A stretch of DNA of 64,000 nucleotides from Chordibacter sp038110535 (GCA_038110535.1 JAYNJW010000007.1:6465-70464); one strand, 5' to 3'. Counted from the stretch's first letter, positions 26,179 to 36,209 are shown. Notes: generated from the sequence alone by a model not told the origin. Program-made: numbers and translations.

Positions 26179-27945
26179 ATGCGGACAAGTTTTTATCTTC
26201 TCTATGTTCTGGTAATTTTGGGGAAGCTTTGGGCAAAGCCAAACCTTGTCGTTTTCCTTACCGATGATCAGGGATGGGGAGACCTTAGCCTCAATGGGAA
26301 TACCAATCTTTCCACTCCAAACATAGATTCGTTGGCAAAAAACGGGGCATCCTTCGACCGCTTCTATGTTTGTCCGGTTTGTTCGCCAACGAGGGCGGAA
26401 TTCTTGACAGGCAGGCATCATCAGCGCAGCGGAGTGCACGGCGTTTCCCAGGGAGGCGAGAGAATCAACCTAGACGAGATCACCTTGGCCGATCTTTTCG
26501 GGAATGCGGGATACAAAACCGGAGCATTCGGCAAGTGGCACAACGGCATGCAGTATCCCTACCACCCGCTGGGTCGGGGATTTGATCATTTCTACGGGTT
26601 TTGCTCCGGGCATTGGGGACACTATTTCGATGCACAAATGGAGAGAAATGGAGAACTGGTCGAAGGAAGCGGTTTCTGTGTGGATGATTTCACTGATGAA
26701 GCTATCCATTTTATCGAGCGTTCGGTCGAAAACGAGAAACCTTTTTTTGCTTATTTACCCTATAATACGCCCCACAGTCCCATGCAGGTTCCGGATCGTT
26801 GGTGGAACAAATTTAAGGACAAAGAACTCAACGAAATGATGAGGCATAGAAATCCGGAAAAGGAAGACCGTTTACACCTTCTTGCTGCCTTAGCTATGTG
26901 CGAAAATATTGATTGGAATGTGGGAAGGGTCCTTAAGAAACTCGATGAATTGCAGGTGGCTACTGATACCATCGTGGTCTATTTCCACGACAACGGTCCT
27001 AACGGAGCACGCTGGAATGGAGACATGGAGGGGAAAAAAGGCTCTACGGAAGAAGGCGGTACACGTTCTCCTCTTCTGATCCGTTGGCCCGGAGGAATCA
27101 AGCCGGGTATTGAGATAAAGCAGATTGCATCCGTTCTTGATTTGTTTCCCACCCTGACTGATCTTGCCGGAATCAATCATCTAACCAAAAAACCGTTGGA
27201 TGGAAAAAGCCTGAAGCCTCTTCTCGAAGGAAAAACAAGCCAATGGGAAAACAGAATTTTGATTACAAGCTGGAAGAATCGAGTCGGTGCGAGAGATCAA
27301 AGATTTCGGCTGGATTACAAAGATAGACTGTATGATATGATAAATGATCCCGGGCAACGTTTAGCGGTGAATGGGGAATTTCCAGAGGTGTTGAAACGCA
27401 TGAAAAAACGGGTACAAGACTTTAGCGAGGCAGTGCTTTCGAAATCCAGCCCCGATGACCGACCTTTTCTCATTGGTCATCCTGATGTTTTCTGGACTCA
27501 GTTGCCCGCTCGGGACGGAATTTCTCATGGCAAAATCAAACGATCCAGCAAACATCCCAATTGCAGTTATTTTCGTAATTGGACGAGGGTGGAGGATTGG
27601 ATAAGTTGGGATGTACAGGTGACCAAATCAGGAATGTACGAAGTTGATTTATGGTATGCCTGTCCGAAAAAAGACTTGGGCTCCGTTATAGAACTTTCTT
27701 TTCTTGGCAAATCCATTCAGGCAAAGGTAACACATGAGGTCGATCCACCTCTCCTTACTGGGCATGATCGTTCTCCCAGAATGGAGGGATATCTTAAAAC
27801 ATTTCAACCCCTGAAAATGGGAAGAATTAATTTGTCTGCTGGTAGTGGCTTGTTGCAGTTAAAAGCACTCGATATTCCAGGGGATGAGGCACTTGAAGTT
27901 CGCTTGTTAATGCTTAAACGAGTGCCCGTGGCAGAAGAAATCTAG
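26179..27945 (+). CDS. Secreted arylsulfatase (S1 family), second of tandem pair
   Basis: About 588 residues from the ATG at 26179; an upstream in-frame start at 26140 would overlap the first sulfatase and precede the signal peptide. The order of motifs is the same as in its neighbour: LTDDQGWGDLS metal site, Cys68 in VCSPTRAEFLTG as formylglycine precursor, FGKWHNG, and FHDNGPNG. The C-terminus after IGHPDVFW is again a beta-rich extension of about 150 residues, related to that of the first enzyme. The two sequences are clearly diverged, so this is an old duplication or a functional pair acting on different sulfate positions. It overlaps the convergent desaturase gene by 4 bp. Confidence 0.92.
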   Translation: MRTSFYLLYVLVILGKLWAKPNLVVFLTDDQGWGDLSLNGNTNLSTPNIDSLAKNGASFDRFYVCPVCSPTRAEFLTGRHHQRSGVHGVSQGGERINLDEITLADLFGNAGYKTGAFGKWHNGMQYPYHPLGRGFDHFYGFCSGHWGHYFDAQMERNGELVEGSGFCVDDFTDEAIHFIERSVENEKPFFAYLPYNTPHSPMQVPDRWWNKFKDKELNEMMRHRNPEKEDRLHLLAALAMCENIDWNVGRVLKKLDELQVATDTIVVYFHDNGPNGARWNGDMEGKKGSTEEGGTRSPLLIRWPGGIKPGIEIKQIASVLDLFPTLTDLAGINHLTKKPLDGKSLKPLLEGKTSQWENRILITSWKNRVGARDQRFRLDYKDRLYDMINDPGQRLAVNGEFPEVLKRMKKRVQDFSEAVLSKSSPDDRPFLIGHPDVFWTQLPARDGISHGKIKRSSKHPNCSYFRNWTRVEDWISWDVQVTKSGMYEVDLWYACPKKDLGSVIELSFLGKSIQAKVTHEVDPPLLTGHDRSPRMEGYLKTFQPLKMGRINLSAGSGLLQLKALDIPGDEALEVRLLMLKRVPVAEEI

Positions 27946-28967
27946 GCAGCTTTTAATTCTTTTTTTTCAAGCTGAAGCTTTAATTCAGCAAAACTGATCA
28001 TTTTTTTATTAGCTTCGTCCCAGAGGCGAAACTTAATGGTTTTTAAACTGCTTATCAGATTGAGCTCAGGTGCGATCTGGAAAAAAGGATCTGAATAGTG
28101 GCATTTCTCCAGATGATAGTTTGGGATCATTGGATTGAGATGATGAATGTGGTGAAATCCAATATTTCCAGAGAACCATTGCATGATTTTTGGTAGTTTG
28201 TAATAACTGCTTCCTTCCATCGCCGCAGCAGTGAAATCCCATTCCTTGCCTTGTGCCCAGTAGGTATCCTCAAATTGGTGCTGCACATAAAAGAGCCAGA
28301 TGCCACACCCCCCGGCCACACCCATCATCACGGTTTGTAAAATGAGCCAGGGAACAAAGCCAAAAATCATGCTCATCGAAATTCCGTAGAGAATAAGAGT
28401 GAAATTCATTAAATATACGGAGCGTCGCTCTCGGGGTTTGCACTTGGAGGAGGGAATGCGTTCGAGCACAAAAAAGAGAAAGAGGGGAGCCAATCCAAAA
28501 AGAATGAAAGGATTGCGTAGCAGGCGGTAACTCAATTTGATCCGGCGGGAGGAGGTAAGGTATTCCTCTACAGTCATGGTCCAGACATCGCCAATTCCTC
28601 TTTTGTCAAGATCCCCATTGGTGGCATGGTGCACCGCATGTTCCCACTTCCAATGATGGTAGGGAGTGAAGGTAAGCATGCCGGTAAAAAACCCGAGTGC
28701 ATCATTTGCCTTTTTGTTTTTGAAAAAGGAACCATGTCCACAGTCATGAAAAATGATAAATGCCCGCACCAGAAATAAGCCGGCCAAGGCAGCAAGGGAA
28801 ATGGCAACCCACCATGAAACCGGTTGCACATAGTAAAGAGCGATCCATATGCCAAGGATTGGCCCAAGGGTATTGGTACATTGCCAGAGGGCACGACCAA
28901 GGTGTGGGCGTTGATAATCCTCAACCAGTTTTTTCCACTCAGAGACCGATTTTATGTTCTTTTTCAT
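27942..28967 (-). CDS. Membrane fatty acid desaturase (acyl-lipid omega type)
   Basis: 341 residues. The three di-iron His boxes are present: HDCGH, HxxHH as EHAVHH, and HHIHH near the C-terminus (GFHHIHHLNP). Four main hydrophobic segments surround them. The arrangement matches DesA-like acyl-lipid delta-12/omega-6 desaturases of bacteria and plastids, which insert double bonds in membrane lipid acyl chains. A purine-rich AAGGGGG lies just upstream of the ATG, one of the few clear ribosome-binding sites here. The region to ppc is a 98-bp divergent promoter. Regiospecificity cannot be told. Confidence 0.9.
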   Translation of the reverse strand: MKKNIKSVSEWKKLVEDYQRPHLGRALWQCTNTLGPILGIWIALYYVQPVSWWVAISLAALAGLFLVRAFIIFHDCGHGSFFKNKKANDALGFFTGMLTFTPYHHWKWEHAVHHATNGDLDKRGIGDVWTMTVEEYLTSSRRIKLSYRLLRNPFILFGLAPLFLFFVLERIPSSKCKPRERRSVYLMNFTLILYGISMSMIFGFVPWLILQTVMMGVAGGCGIWLFYVQHQFEDTYWAQGKEWDFTAAAMEGSSYYKLPKIMQWFSGNIGFHHIHHLNPMIPNYHLEKCHYSDPFFQIAPELNLISSLKTIKFRLWDEANKKMISFAELKLQLEKKELKAA

Positions 28968-28984
28968 TTTTCCCCCTTAAATAA

Positions 28985-28990
28985 TATAAT
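28985..28990 (+). promoter_or_regulatory. Candidate -10 box in desaturase/ppc divergent region
   Basis: TATAAT lies 75 bp upstream of the ppc start. The same AT-rich block (ATAATATAAT) could serve the desaturase on the other strand, where a TTGAGA occurs upstream of it. No well-spaced -35 accompanies it on the plus strand, so assignment to either gene is uncertain. Confidence 0.25.
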
Positions 28991-29065
28991 CCCCACGGTT
29001 CTCAATCACATCAGGTAAGTACGCTTTAGGCAAGGACTGAAAATCAATGCTTGGAAGGATAAAAT

Positions 29066-31798
29066 TTGCCCACACAGGACCGAAGTCGCTTGTCGGAAAT
29101 GCCCAGTGCTTTATTAAGGGTTACTCAAAAAATGGAAAATATTACCCAAAAAAAACAGGCATTTGGCCGCTCGATCGAGTCCGGACTGGAGCGAGTATCG
29201 GCTGATCACGAATTTCTGGTGCAATCTTTCGCTCGGGTGCTGGAAAGCCTCGGGGTGTCCGGAGCAGCAACCCTTTTAAGAGAGAGAAATTTTTCCGAGC
29301 CCCGGGATGTGCTTGATCCTCAGACGATTCAAGCGATTTCGTTTTATTTTCAATTGCTCAACCTAGTGGAGGAACATGGTTCTGGGAGGAGTTCGCGTCA
29401 GCGAGAAAAGGAATTGGGAGGAGATGCCGAGCCTGGACGATGGGGGCATTATCTCAAGCAATTGAGCGAGGCAGGATTTAGTGAAGAACAGGTCCGGGAA
29501 AAGCTCAAGGAAGTGAGAGTGGAACCAGTCTTTACCAAACATCCGACCGAGGCAAAACGTTGGGCCGTGCTTGGATTGCACCGTGAGATTGTTCGATTAA
29601 TGCGCAAACGGGACGCGGTGGAGACCACATTTGAAAAGGTCTTTTGTGATCGTGGTTTGCAGGGCGTGCTCGAACGTCTTTGGCTGACCGGAGAAATCTT
29701 TTCCCGCAAACCCGAGGTGGAGAACGAGCTGGAAAACCTCTGTTATTATCTCAAACAGATCTTTCCCGTGGTATTCAATAATTTGGATGACCGCTTGTGT
29801 CATGCGTGGGAACTGGTCTGGCCGGATGCCTCCCCCCTGAGGGATGATGAACTTCCCAGCCTGGTCTTTGGTTCATGGGTAGGCGGTGATCGGGACGGAC
29901 ACCCTAAAGTTACGGCAGAGGTTACGAGTACGACCCTGCAAACATTGAAGCAAGGGGCAGAGGAGGTTGTTCGTGCCCGCTTGCTCGAACTTGGTCAGAA
30001 ACTCGCCTTTAGCCGGGCAGGATTAAAAGCACCCAAGCAGTTGCTGGACCGCGTGCTTGGTTGGGGCTTTCCCGATGACCCAGGTGAGCCGTGGAAAGCT
30101 TTTGTTGTGGGCATGGCCGACCGATTAAACGAAGGAATCGTTCCTTTGCGGCAGAACCTCGAACTTCTCATTTCCAGCTTGGAGGAGGCAGGAGCACTAC
30201 GAACAGTCAATCTGTATGTCCGCCCCGTGCTTCGTTTGATCAATAGTTTTGGACTTCACCTCGCCCGCTTGGATATCCGTCAAAACAGTGCTGCCTATGA
30301 CCTTGCACTTGGACAAATGATGCAGGCTGCCGGGATTGAGGATGGTGAGAATTTTGGAAACTGGTCATTGGACAAAAAAATGGAATTTATCCGTGCCGAA
30401 CTTAGTCATCCCCGACCCATGACCCATGCATCAATGGAGTTGCCAGCCGAGGCGGAGGAAGTACGTGCTACCTTTTCCGAATTGGTCAAGTACCTCGACC
30501 GCCGTGGTCCAGAGGGGTTGGGCTGCCTGGTGGTTAGTATGACTCGTTCGGTTGCAGATTTGCTGGTTGTCTATGTCCTTGCCAAAGAGGTTGGGCTTAC
30601 CCGGATGAAACAAGGGAAGATGAGTTGTGCTTTGCCGGTGGTTCCTCTTTTTGAAACCTACGAGGATTTGGAAGCCGCTCCCAAAATTATGGATGATTTT
30701 CTGGCTCATCCCTGTGCCCGGGCAAGTCTTTCCAGCAAGAAGGCGGGTATGTCACAGGTAATCATGCTGGGCTACAGTGATAGCAACAAGGATACCGGAA
30801 TTATTGCCAGTCAATGGGCCCTGCAAAGGGCCCAAAAGAGGTTGCTTGAAATTGGCCAAAAGCATGGTGTGTCCCTTACTTTTTTTCATGGCCGGGGAGG
30901 AACTGTGGGACGGGGAGCGGGTCCAACCCACCGCTTTCTGGAGGCCCTGCCCGAAGGATCGCTGGGTGGAGGATTACGAATCACGGAACAGGGAGAAGTG
31001 ATCGGGCAGAAGTTCAATACTGCGACCACGGCGTCTTCCAACCTTGAAACTCTGCTGGCGGGATCCCTCGGTGCCCGCCTGCTTTCATCGGCCAAGCAAG
31101 AGTCCGAACAAACGACCGAAATTATGGACTGCCTGGCAGAATCTTCCAGGCTGGCCTACCGGGAACTTTTGGAAACTGAAGGATTCGTGCAATTTTATCG
31201 GCAAGCCACCCCAATCGATGCGATTGAACGCAGTCGTATCGGATCGAGGCCAAGCAGGCGTACGGGGCAGACCAGTCTCGATGACCTGCGAGCGATTCCC
31301 TGGGTGTTCAGTTGGAACCAATCTCGCTATTATTTACCGGGTTGGTACGGGGTGGGTGCCGGTTTGGAAGCCTTGCGAAATCAACTGCCTGGTCTTTTTG
31401 CGGAACTTCCTGATCTCGTGGCCCAAAGTTCTTTTCTGCGCTATGTTTTTTACAATGCGGAAAGCAGCCTTGCCAGTTCCGATCCTGAGTGGATGCGAGC
31501 TTATGCGGAGTTGGTTGATAACGGAGAACTTCGTGCTTTAATGCTGAATAAGATCATGGAGGAACGTTCCTTGGCGGAGCAACATTTTACCAACCTCTTT
31601 CAGGGCACTTTGCAGGATAGACGTCCAAGGTTCTGGAAAACCTTACAGGCTCGAGAGGATGCATTGCGTTTATTGCACAGCCAGCAAATCCGTCTTTTGA
31701 AAGAATTCCGTGCAGATGGGGGAGATCAGCCCGACCGGGTCGAGCGTATGCTCTTGGTGGTCAATGCTATTGCCAGTGGATTACGTACCACCGGGTAG
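29066..31798 (+). CDS. ppc: Phosphoenolpyruvate carboxylase
   Basis: 910 residues. It carboxylates PEP to oxaloacetate, refilling the TCA cycle. The active-site His motif is VFTKHPTEAKR (a variant of FTAHPTE), followed by SWVGGDRDGHPKVT, LGYSDSNKDTG and the mobile loop FFHGRGGTVGRGAGPTH. The C-terminus ASGLRTTG corresponds to the conserved GMRNTG end that contacts inhibitor Asp or malate in other PEPCs. The start is a TTG at 29066 with GGAAGG 7 bases upstream; an ATG at 29099 is the alternative. It stands alone and reads toward the leftward kinase-like gene. Confidence 0.95.
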   Translation: MPTQDRSRLSEMPSALLRVTQKMENITQKKQAFGRSIESGLERVSADHEFLVQSFARVLESLGVSGAATLLRERNFSEPRDVLDPQTIQAISFYFQLLNLVEEHGSGRSSRQREKELGGDAEPGRWGHYLKQLSEAGFSEEQVREKLKEVRVEPVFTKHPTEAKRWAVLGLHREIVRLMRKRDAVETTFEKVFCDRGLQGVLERLWLTGEIFSRKPEVENELENLCYYLKQIFPVVFNNLDDRLCHAWELVWPDASPLRDDELPSLVFGSWVGGDRDGHPKVTAEVTSTTLQTLKQGAEEVVRARLLELGQKLAFSRAGLKAPKQLLDRVLGWGFPDDPGEPWKAFVVGMADRLNEGIVPLRQNLELLISSLEEAGALRTVNLYVRPVLRLINSFGLHLARLDIRQNSAAYDLALGQMMQAAGIEDGENFGNWSLDKKMEFIRAELSHPRPMTHASMELPAEAEEVRATFSELVKYLDRRGPEGLGCLVVSMTRSVADLLVVYVLAKEVGLTRMKQGKMSCALPVVPLFETYEDLEAAPKIMDDFLAHPCARASLSSKKAGMSQVIMLGYSDSNKDTGIIASQWALQRAQKRLLEIGQKHGVSLTFFHGRGGTVGRGAGPTHRFLEALPEGSLGGGLRITEQGEVIGQKFNTATTASSNLETLLAGSLGARLLSSAKQESEQTTEIMDCLAESSRLAYRELLETEGFVQFYRQATPIDAIERSRIGSRPSRRTGQTSLDDLRAIPWVFSWNQSRYYLPGWYGVGAGLEALRNQLPGLFAELPDLVAQSSFLRYVFYNAESSLASSDPEWMRAYAELVDNGELRALMLNKIMEERSLAEQHFTNLFQGTLQDRRPRFWKTLQAREDALRLLHSQQIRLLKEFRADGGDQPDRVERMLLVVNAIASGLRTTG

Positions 31799-31817
31799 AT
31801 GTCTTCCCAGGTAAAAA

Positions 31818-32879
31818 TTATTTGAGAAAACGCACGGGTGCTTCATCGGCCAATTTCAGCATGATGGCGATGTTAAGAAAAGTTATTTCCCCCATGCTTT
31901 CGCAGGATTCGAAACGTCTATCTCCGTGCATTCGGGCAAGTTCCCCGCGCAAGCGTCGTACCTTTTCATCACTGGATATACGGTCCTCGCACATACAGGT
32001 GCGTAAGCGTTTGATCCGGGTTTGGGAAAAATTGAATCTCCGTTGAATCAGGGCACGTTCCTCCCGTTGATACTGCAGACTAGTATCCCGGTTGATCAGG
32101 CTGGTACAGAGGTTGACCACCGGTAGGTTATTTTTGAAAAACTGAGGCAGGTAGAAGCTCCGCCGGCCCTCGTAGGATTGCTGGTCAAAATCGATCGCCC
32201 GCACACGATATTGGGTGTGTTCGAGATCAGGGGTCATTTCTACTACATAGTTATAAGCCCGCATATCTCCGAGGAGACGGACAAAACAGCGCTCATTGAA
32301 CTTGATGAATTCCTTGGCCAACCGTACTTCGTTGAGTTCTTCCCGTTGTAGATAATCCCTGATAAAGTCGTCCCCAGGCACCCCGATGATGTGCTCCTCA
32401 ATGAGGGTGTCTTTATCCACCTGAAAATTGATTTCGTTTGGAGAAAGCAGTTGTTCAAGCTCTAACCCGTACACCCGGGAGGCATCTGCTTTTTTTACAT
32501 AAAAATAATCGTGGTTATCGTTGTACTGATTAACGATGCGGATACGGAAGGGCTTGGTGTTGCCAAAGGTGCAGTAGTCCACGCGGTCGACATAGAGATT
32601 GGGAAGGATACGATCATCCCCGCCTGAGCGTAAAAGAACATATATTTTTTTTAAGCCTTCAAACATTTCCCGGCCGTAATTCTGATCGTAGACCATGGTT
32701 TGCCAAAGAGTGTCCTGGTTGTGCACATTCATGACTGGATAGCAGTCATCAGACTGAAGCAGGTTTTCGTAATGCACAGGCAATTTGACCTGTCGTTGGT
32801 AATCGTCGAGATACTCGCGCAGGGGACTACTCAGCGGATAGAATTTTTTTTTCTGCTGCTGGGGAAGGTCTTCCTTCAT
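31818..32879 (-). CDS. Putative protein-kinase-like fold protein of unknown function
   Basis: About 353 residues from MKEDLPQQQK at 32879; the frame is open to 33029 but would run into ybbP. I do not recognise a named family. The middle reads like a degenerate kinase: a Lys-containing strand (YFYVKK, Lys129/130), a hinge-like LIEEHIIGVPGDDF, a catalytic-loop-like GDMRAYNYVV with Asp205 and Asn210 in D-x4-N spacing, and an AIDFDQQ (Asp230, like DFG/DFD) 20 residues later, as in aminoglycoside-phosphotransferase or ABC1-like kinases. A glycine loop is not obvious. It follows the tesA-ybbA-ybbP genes with a 94-bp gap. Kinase activity is inference. Confidence 0.55.
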   Translation of the reverse strand: MKEDLPQQQKKKFYPLSSPLREYLDDYQRQVKLPVHYENLLQSDDCYPVMNVHNQDTLWQTMVYDQNYGREMFEGLKKIYVLLRSGGDDRILPNLYVDRVDYCTFGNTKPFRIRIVNQYNDNHDYFYVKKADASRVYGLELEQLLSPNEINFQVDKDTLIEEHIIGVPGDDFIRDYLQREELNEVRLAKEFIKFNERCFVRLLGDMRAYNYVVEMTPDLEHTQYRVRAIDFDQQSYEGRRSFYLPQFFKNNLPVVNLCTSLINRDTSLQYQREERALIQRRFNFSQTRIKRLRTCMCEDRISSDEKVRRLRGELARMHGDRRFESCESMGEITFLNIAIMLKLADEAPVRFLK

Positions 32880-32973
32880 TTGGAGGGGGGATGTTTGCAC
32901 ATTTGCATGCTTACGATCAACTCTAACCAAGGGTTGACGGTGCGACAAGGTGCAAAGCAAACCATGAGACTGA

Positions 32974-35535
32974 TCAGCCTTCCAGAAGCAATCGGGCAGG
33001 GTTCTGCCGCAAGACACGCCGTGCCCCAAAATCGGCAGTGATGACCGACAGAACCACTACAGACAGCACCATGATCAGCGGTAGATCCCAGCGAAAACTC
33101 CAAGCCCGGTCGAAGACCCCGACCGAAAGAAGATAGCTGGTGAGCAGACTTAGTAATGTCCCGATAGTGGCGGCACCTCCGCCAAGGATTCCGAATTCCA
33201 TCCATACCTGGCGGCGCAACTGTTTGCTGGTACAACCCAGTACTTTTTGCAGGTTGATTTCCCAGCTCTGGCTCCGTGCTTTTTCCCGGACCACACAGTA
33301 AAAAATGACCAGCCCGGCTAAAACTGAAAGTCCGGCCATGAGCTGTAATGCCCATGTCATTTGCCCGATTACTTCGAGTATTTTTTTTCCGGTCCGTTCA
33401 ACATCAAGGATGGAAACGGTGGGAAATTCCCGTACCAGAATATTTTGCAAGTGTTCCTTCTTTTTCCGGTCCAAGCCATGAAGAGTTCCCAGAAAAGTTT
33501 TGGGTGCATTCTCCAGTACGCCTGGTTGCATCTGTACGAAAAAATTTGGCTGAAAACTCGTCCACTTAACCCGGCGTAAATTGACCACTTCCGCCTCCAT
33601 GGCTATTCCTGCCACTTCAATGCCCATGCGGTCGCCCAGTTGCAAACCTAGGGCGTTTGCATATTTGTGCTCCACCGAAATTTCCACGGGAGCACCGCTA
33701 TTGGAATCATAGCTTCCTTGAATTGGGCGACCCGCCAGCAACTGTTCGCTCTCCAATAAATGATCGCGGTAACTTAGGTTGAAGCTACGGTTGCGAAAGG
33801 CATTACGCCTTTGTTCGTCTGGGTTATTCAACTCCTCTTCCGGTAGGGCCGATCTAAGGTAGGGCTTGCCTTTGAGCGACTTGATTCTTCCCCGAATCCA
33901 CGGGGTTACATTGCTGAGGGATGATCCTTCTTTTTGAAGGAGGGCGTGCACTCCTGGGAGTTGTTCCTCCTGAAGATCAAAGAGAAAAAGGCTGGGAAGA
34001 TTGCCCGTGGGGTCGTCCAAGCCGATTTCTTTGCCCAGTCCATGGTGGGTCTGGGGAATGAGGGCGAGCAGGAGCACACCCAGGCTCAGAGCAAGAAATC
34101 CGGTCAGAGCACCCGCCCGGTTGCGTGCGAGAGAACGGGCGGCCAATCGCAGGGGCAGGATAGTCCGGCTCAACAGTCTTTCACCCAGCCCAAATCCAAA
34201 GCGGGCGAGAAAATACAGCAAAACCAAAGAGCCCAAAAAACAACCGAAAAATATGTGTGCAAGTTGATCAGAATGGGACTGCAGTAGACATAATCCCCAA
34301 AACGCAGCCAGGCCAGGTAGGGCATATAGCAGGTTAATGGATGAGCTTTTCGATCCCGGACGGGAAGCTTCCCGGAAGAGTTCGGCGGGTTGCAAGCGCC
34401 GGACCTTGGCCAAAACAGGCAGGGCGAGTAACCATCCCGATCCAACGGCCACACCAAAGGTAAGCAATATAGTTTGTCCACCGATGAATATCTCAACAGC
34501 AGTGGTACTCAATCCAGAAACTGCCACGCCCAAGGCGGGCAAGAGGAGGGAGCAGCCGAGGGTGGCTGGAACGGCAGCACAAAGACCAAGCAGCAGAAGT
34601 TGGCAAAAGAAAATCCTCAGAGCCGTGGAACGGGTGGTGCCCAGGCTGACCAGGGTGGCAAGTTCGGGCATTCGATGGGTAAGGAATCCGTGAAAAAGAA
34701 AACCACTCCCGAGACAGGCCAGAAAAAGGGCGACCAAGGATACGAGGGAGAGGAAGTCGGAAAGATACCGCAATAGACGACCAGCCCGATGACCCGCCTG
34801 GCGGTGGGTGTAGACACGAATATCCGGAGCATTAATGACTTTTTCCATTGCCCGACCAAAGAGTTCCGTATCTGTCCCGCTGGGTAGGCAGAACAGATGA
34901 GTATGGTATGCGAGGCTGCCATCACTCAACAAGTTTGTCTCTTCCAGAAATTGATGACTGATAAATATTTTGGGGGCGAGATTGGTCGGTTGAAAGCTCA
35001 GGGCATTTTCCTCCTCGATCAAATCGGCTATGCGAAATTTCGTTTCTCCAAGCTGTAATTCTTCCCCCACATCGATGGCCAATGGGGCACGGGTTTCTGG
35101 ATAGATCCAGGCAGTCTTTTGCAGATGCAATGATTCGGTTTGATCGCCCCCTCGTTCTCCACCTAATTGAAGCTTGAAAGATCCATGAAAGGGGAAACCG
35201 GGTCCGATCGCCACCACTTTGACCAGACGACTTAAACCGCTGGGACCGGCGGCCATGGAAAAGAAGTCCACAGTTTTTGTTTCCCTCGTTCCGGCGGGCA
35301 GAGAGCTGCGTACCTTGGTCAATTCTTCATTGGACAAGCTCCGGCGGGCACGCAGGGCAAGATCGGAACCGAGCAATTCTTTTGATTCATGATTTACCTT
35401 GTTTTCAATCGATCCCTGAAAGGCATCCACCACCATAAAACCACTCAGTCCGAGAGCCAGATTAAGAGAATAAAAAAAACAGAACGAGCGATGGTTGCGA
35501 ACCTCCCGCCAGGCTTGGCGCAAAATAAAGGTCAT
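32974..35535 (-). CDS. ABC transporter permease, YbbP/FtsX-like
   Basis: 853 residues. It has the double FtsX architecture of YbbP: an N-terminal helix and large periplasmic domain, a first FtsX transmembrane block (about 250-350), a further helix pair and second periplasmic domain (about 470-690), and a final FtsX block (about 720-845) ending GARRVLRQNPARLL, the family's closing motif. It partners with the ATPase just upstream; stop and start overlap by 4 bp (ATGA). Together with the GDSL esterase the order tesA-ybbA-ybbP recalls the E. coli tesA/ybbAP locus, although there tesA is divergent. Such systems are thought to extract lipids or other hydrophobic molecules from the membrane. Confidence 0.85.
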   Translation of the reverse strand: MTFILRQAWREVRNHRSFCFFYSLNLALGLSGFMVVDAFQGSIENKVNHESKELLGSDLALRARRSLSNEELTKVRSSLPAGTRETKTVDFFSMAAGPSGLSRLVKVVAIGPGFPFHGSFKLQLGGERGGDQTESLHLQKTAWIYPETRAPLAIDVGEELQLGETKFRIADLIEEENALSFQPTNLAPKIFISHQFLEETNLLSDGSLAYHTHLFCLPSGTDTELFGRAMEKVINAPDIRVYTHRQAGHRAGRLLRYLSDFLSLVSLVALFLACLGSGFLFHGFLTHRMPELATLVSLGTTRSTALRIFFCQLLLLGLCAAVPATLGCSLLLPALGVAVSGLSTTAVEIFIGGQTILLTFGVAVGSGWLLALPVLAKVRRLQPAELFREASRPGSKSSSINLLYALPGLAAFWGLCLLQSHSDQLAHIFFGCFLGSLVLLYFLARFGFGLGERLLSRTILPLRLAARSLARNRAGALTGFLALSLGVLLLALIPQTHHGLGKEIGLDDPTGNLPSLFLFDLQEEQLPGVHALLQKEGSSLSNVTPWIRGRIKSLKGKPYLRSALPEEELNNPDEQRRNAFRNRSFNLSYRDHLLESEQLLAGRPIQGSYDSNSGAPVEISVEHKYANALGLQLGDRMGIEVAGIAMEAEVVNLRRVKWTSFQPNFFVQMQPGVLENAPKTFLGTLHGLDRKKKEHLQNILVREFPTVSILDVERTGKKILEVIGQMTWALQLMAGLSVLAGLVIFYCVVREKARSQSWEINLQKVLGCTSKQLRRQVWMEFGILGGGAATIGTLLSLLTSYLLSVGVFDRAWSFRWDLPLIMVLSVVVLSVITADFGARRVLRQNPARLLLEG

Positions 35536-36209
35536 CCCTCAAAGGGCGAGAGCATGCCGTCATGCAGAAGGAGGGCACGGCCGCAAAGATCCGCCAGTTG
35601 CTGGTTGTGAGTGACAAGCACCAGGGTAATGCGATGGGTATCGCACAAGGTAAAAAGGAGCTCCATTACATCATGCCCCGTTTTGTAATCCAAGTTGCCG
35701 GACGGTTCGTCTGCCAGTACCAAGGATGGACGGGTGATCAGTGCCCGGGCAATGGCCACCCGCTGGCACTCACCGCCTGACATTTCAGATGGGAAGTGGG
35801 ACGAACGATGAGACAAACCAACCTCTTGCAGTGCGATTTCAGCCCGCTCGGCGTAGTCTGAATGACCTAGGATCTCGAGGGGTAATCCAACATTTTCTAT
35901 CGCAGTTAGGTTGCGCATCAGATGGTATTGCTGAAAGACAATGCCCAGCTTTTCCGAGCGGATCCGGGTACGTTGATCCTCGTTCATTTTCTCCAGGTCA
36001 TACCCGTCAATTTCAACCGTTCCCTGGTCGGGTTTGTCCAGTCCTGCGAGCAGGGAGAGCAGGGTGGATTTTCCGCAACCACTCGGTCCGAGAATGGCAA
36101 TTTTTTCTCCGGTATTCGCTTGCATGCTCAAATGTTTAATCACATCCACATGTTGTTTTCCCTGGTAGAAGGATTTACAAACACGGTCTACATTTATTAT
36201 CGGATTCAC
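35532..36209 (-). CDS. ABC transporter ATP-binding protein, YbbA/LolD-like
   Basis: About 225 residues from a GTG at 36209. The longer frame to 36260 overlaps tesA by 55 bp, whereas the GTG gives the common GTGA overlap with the tesA stop. The Walker A GPSGCGKST, the signature SGGECQRVAIARAL and the Walker B LVLADEPSGNLD are intact. The short size and sequence fit the MacB/LolD/YbbA group of ATPases that drive FtsX-type permeases. Its permease follows with an ATGA overlap. Confidence 0.93.
   Translation of the reverse strand: MNPIINVDRVCKSFYQGKQHVDVIKHLSMQANTGEKIAILGPSGCGKSTLLSLLAGLDKPDQGTVEIDGYDLEKMNEDQRTRIRSEKLGIVFQQYHLMRNLTAIENVGLPLEILGHSDYAERAEIALQEVGLSHRSSHFPSEMSGGECQRVAIARALITRPSLVLADEPSGNLDYKTGHDVMELLFTLCDTHRITLVLVTHNQQLADLCGRALLLHDGMLSPFEG

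Noticed and set aside
24368..27945. The sulfatases as a complete polysaccharide-utilisation locus
   Set aside because: Neighbours are a desaturase and sufE; no glycosidase, transporter or SusCD pair is present.
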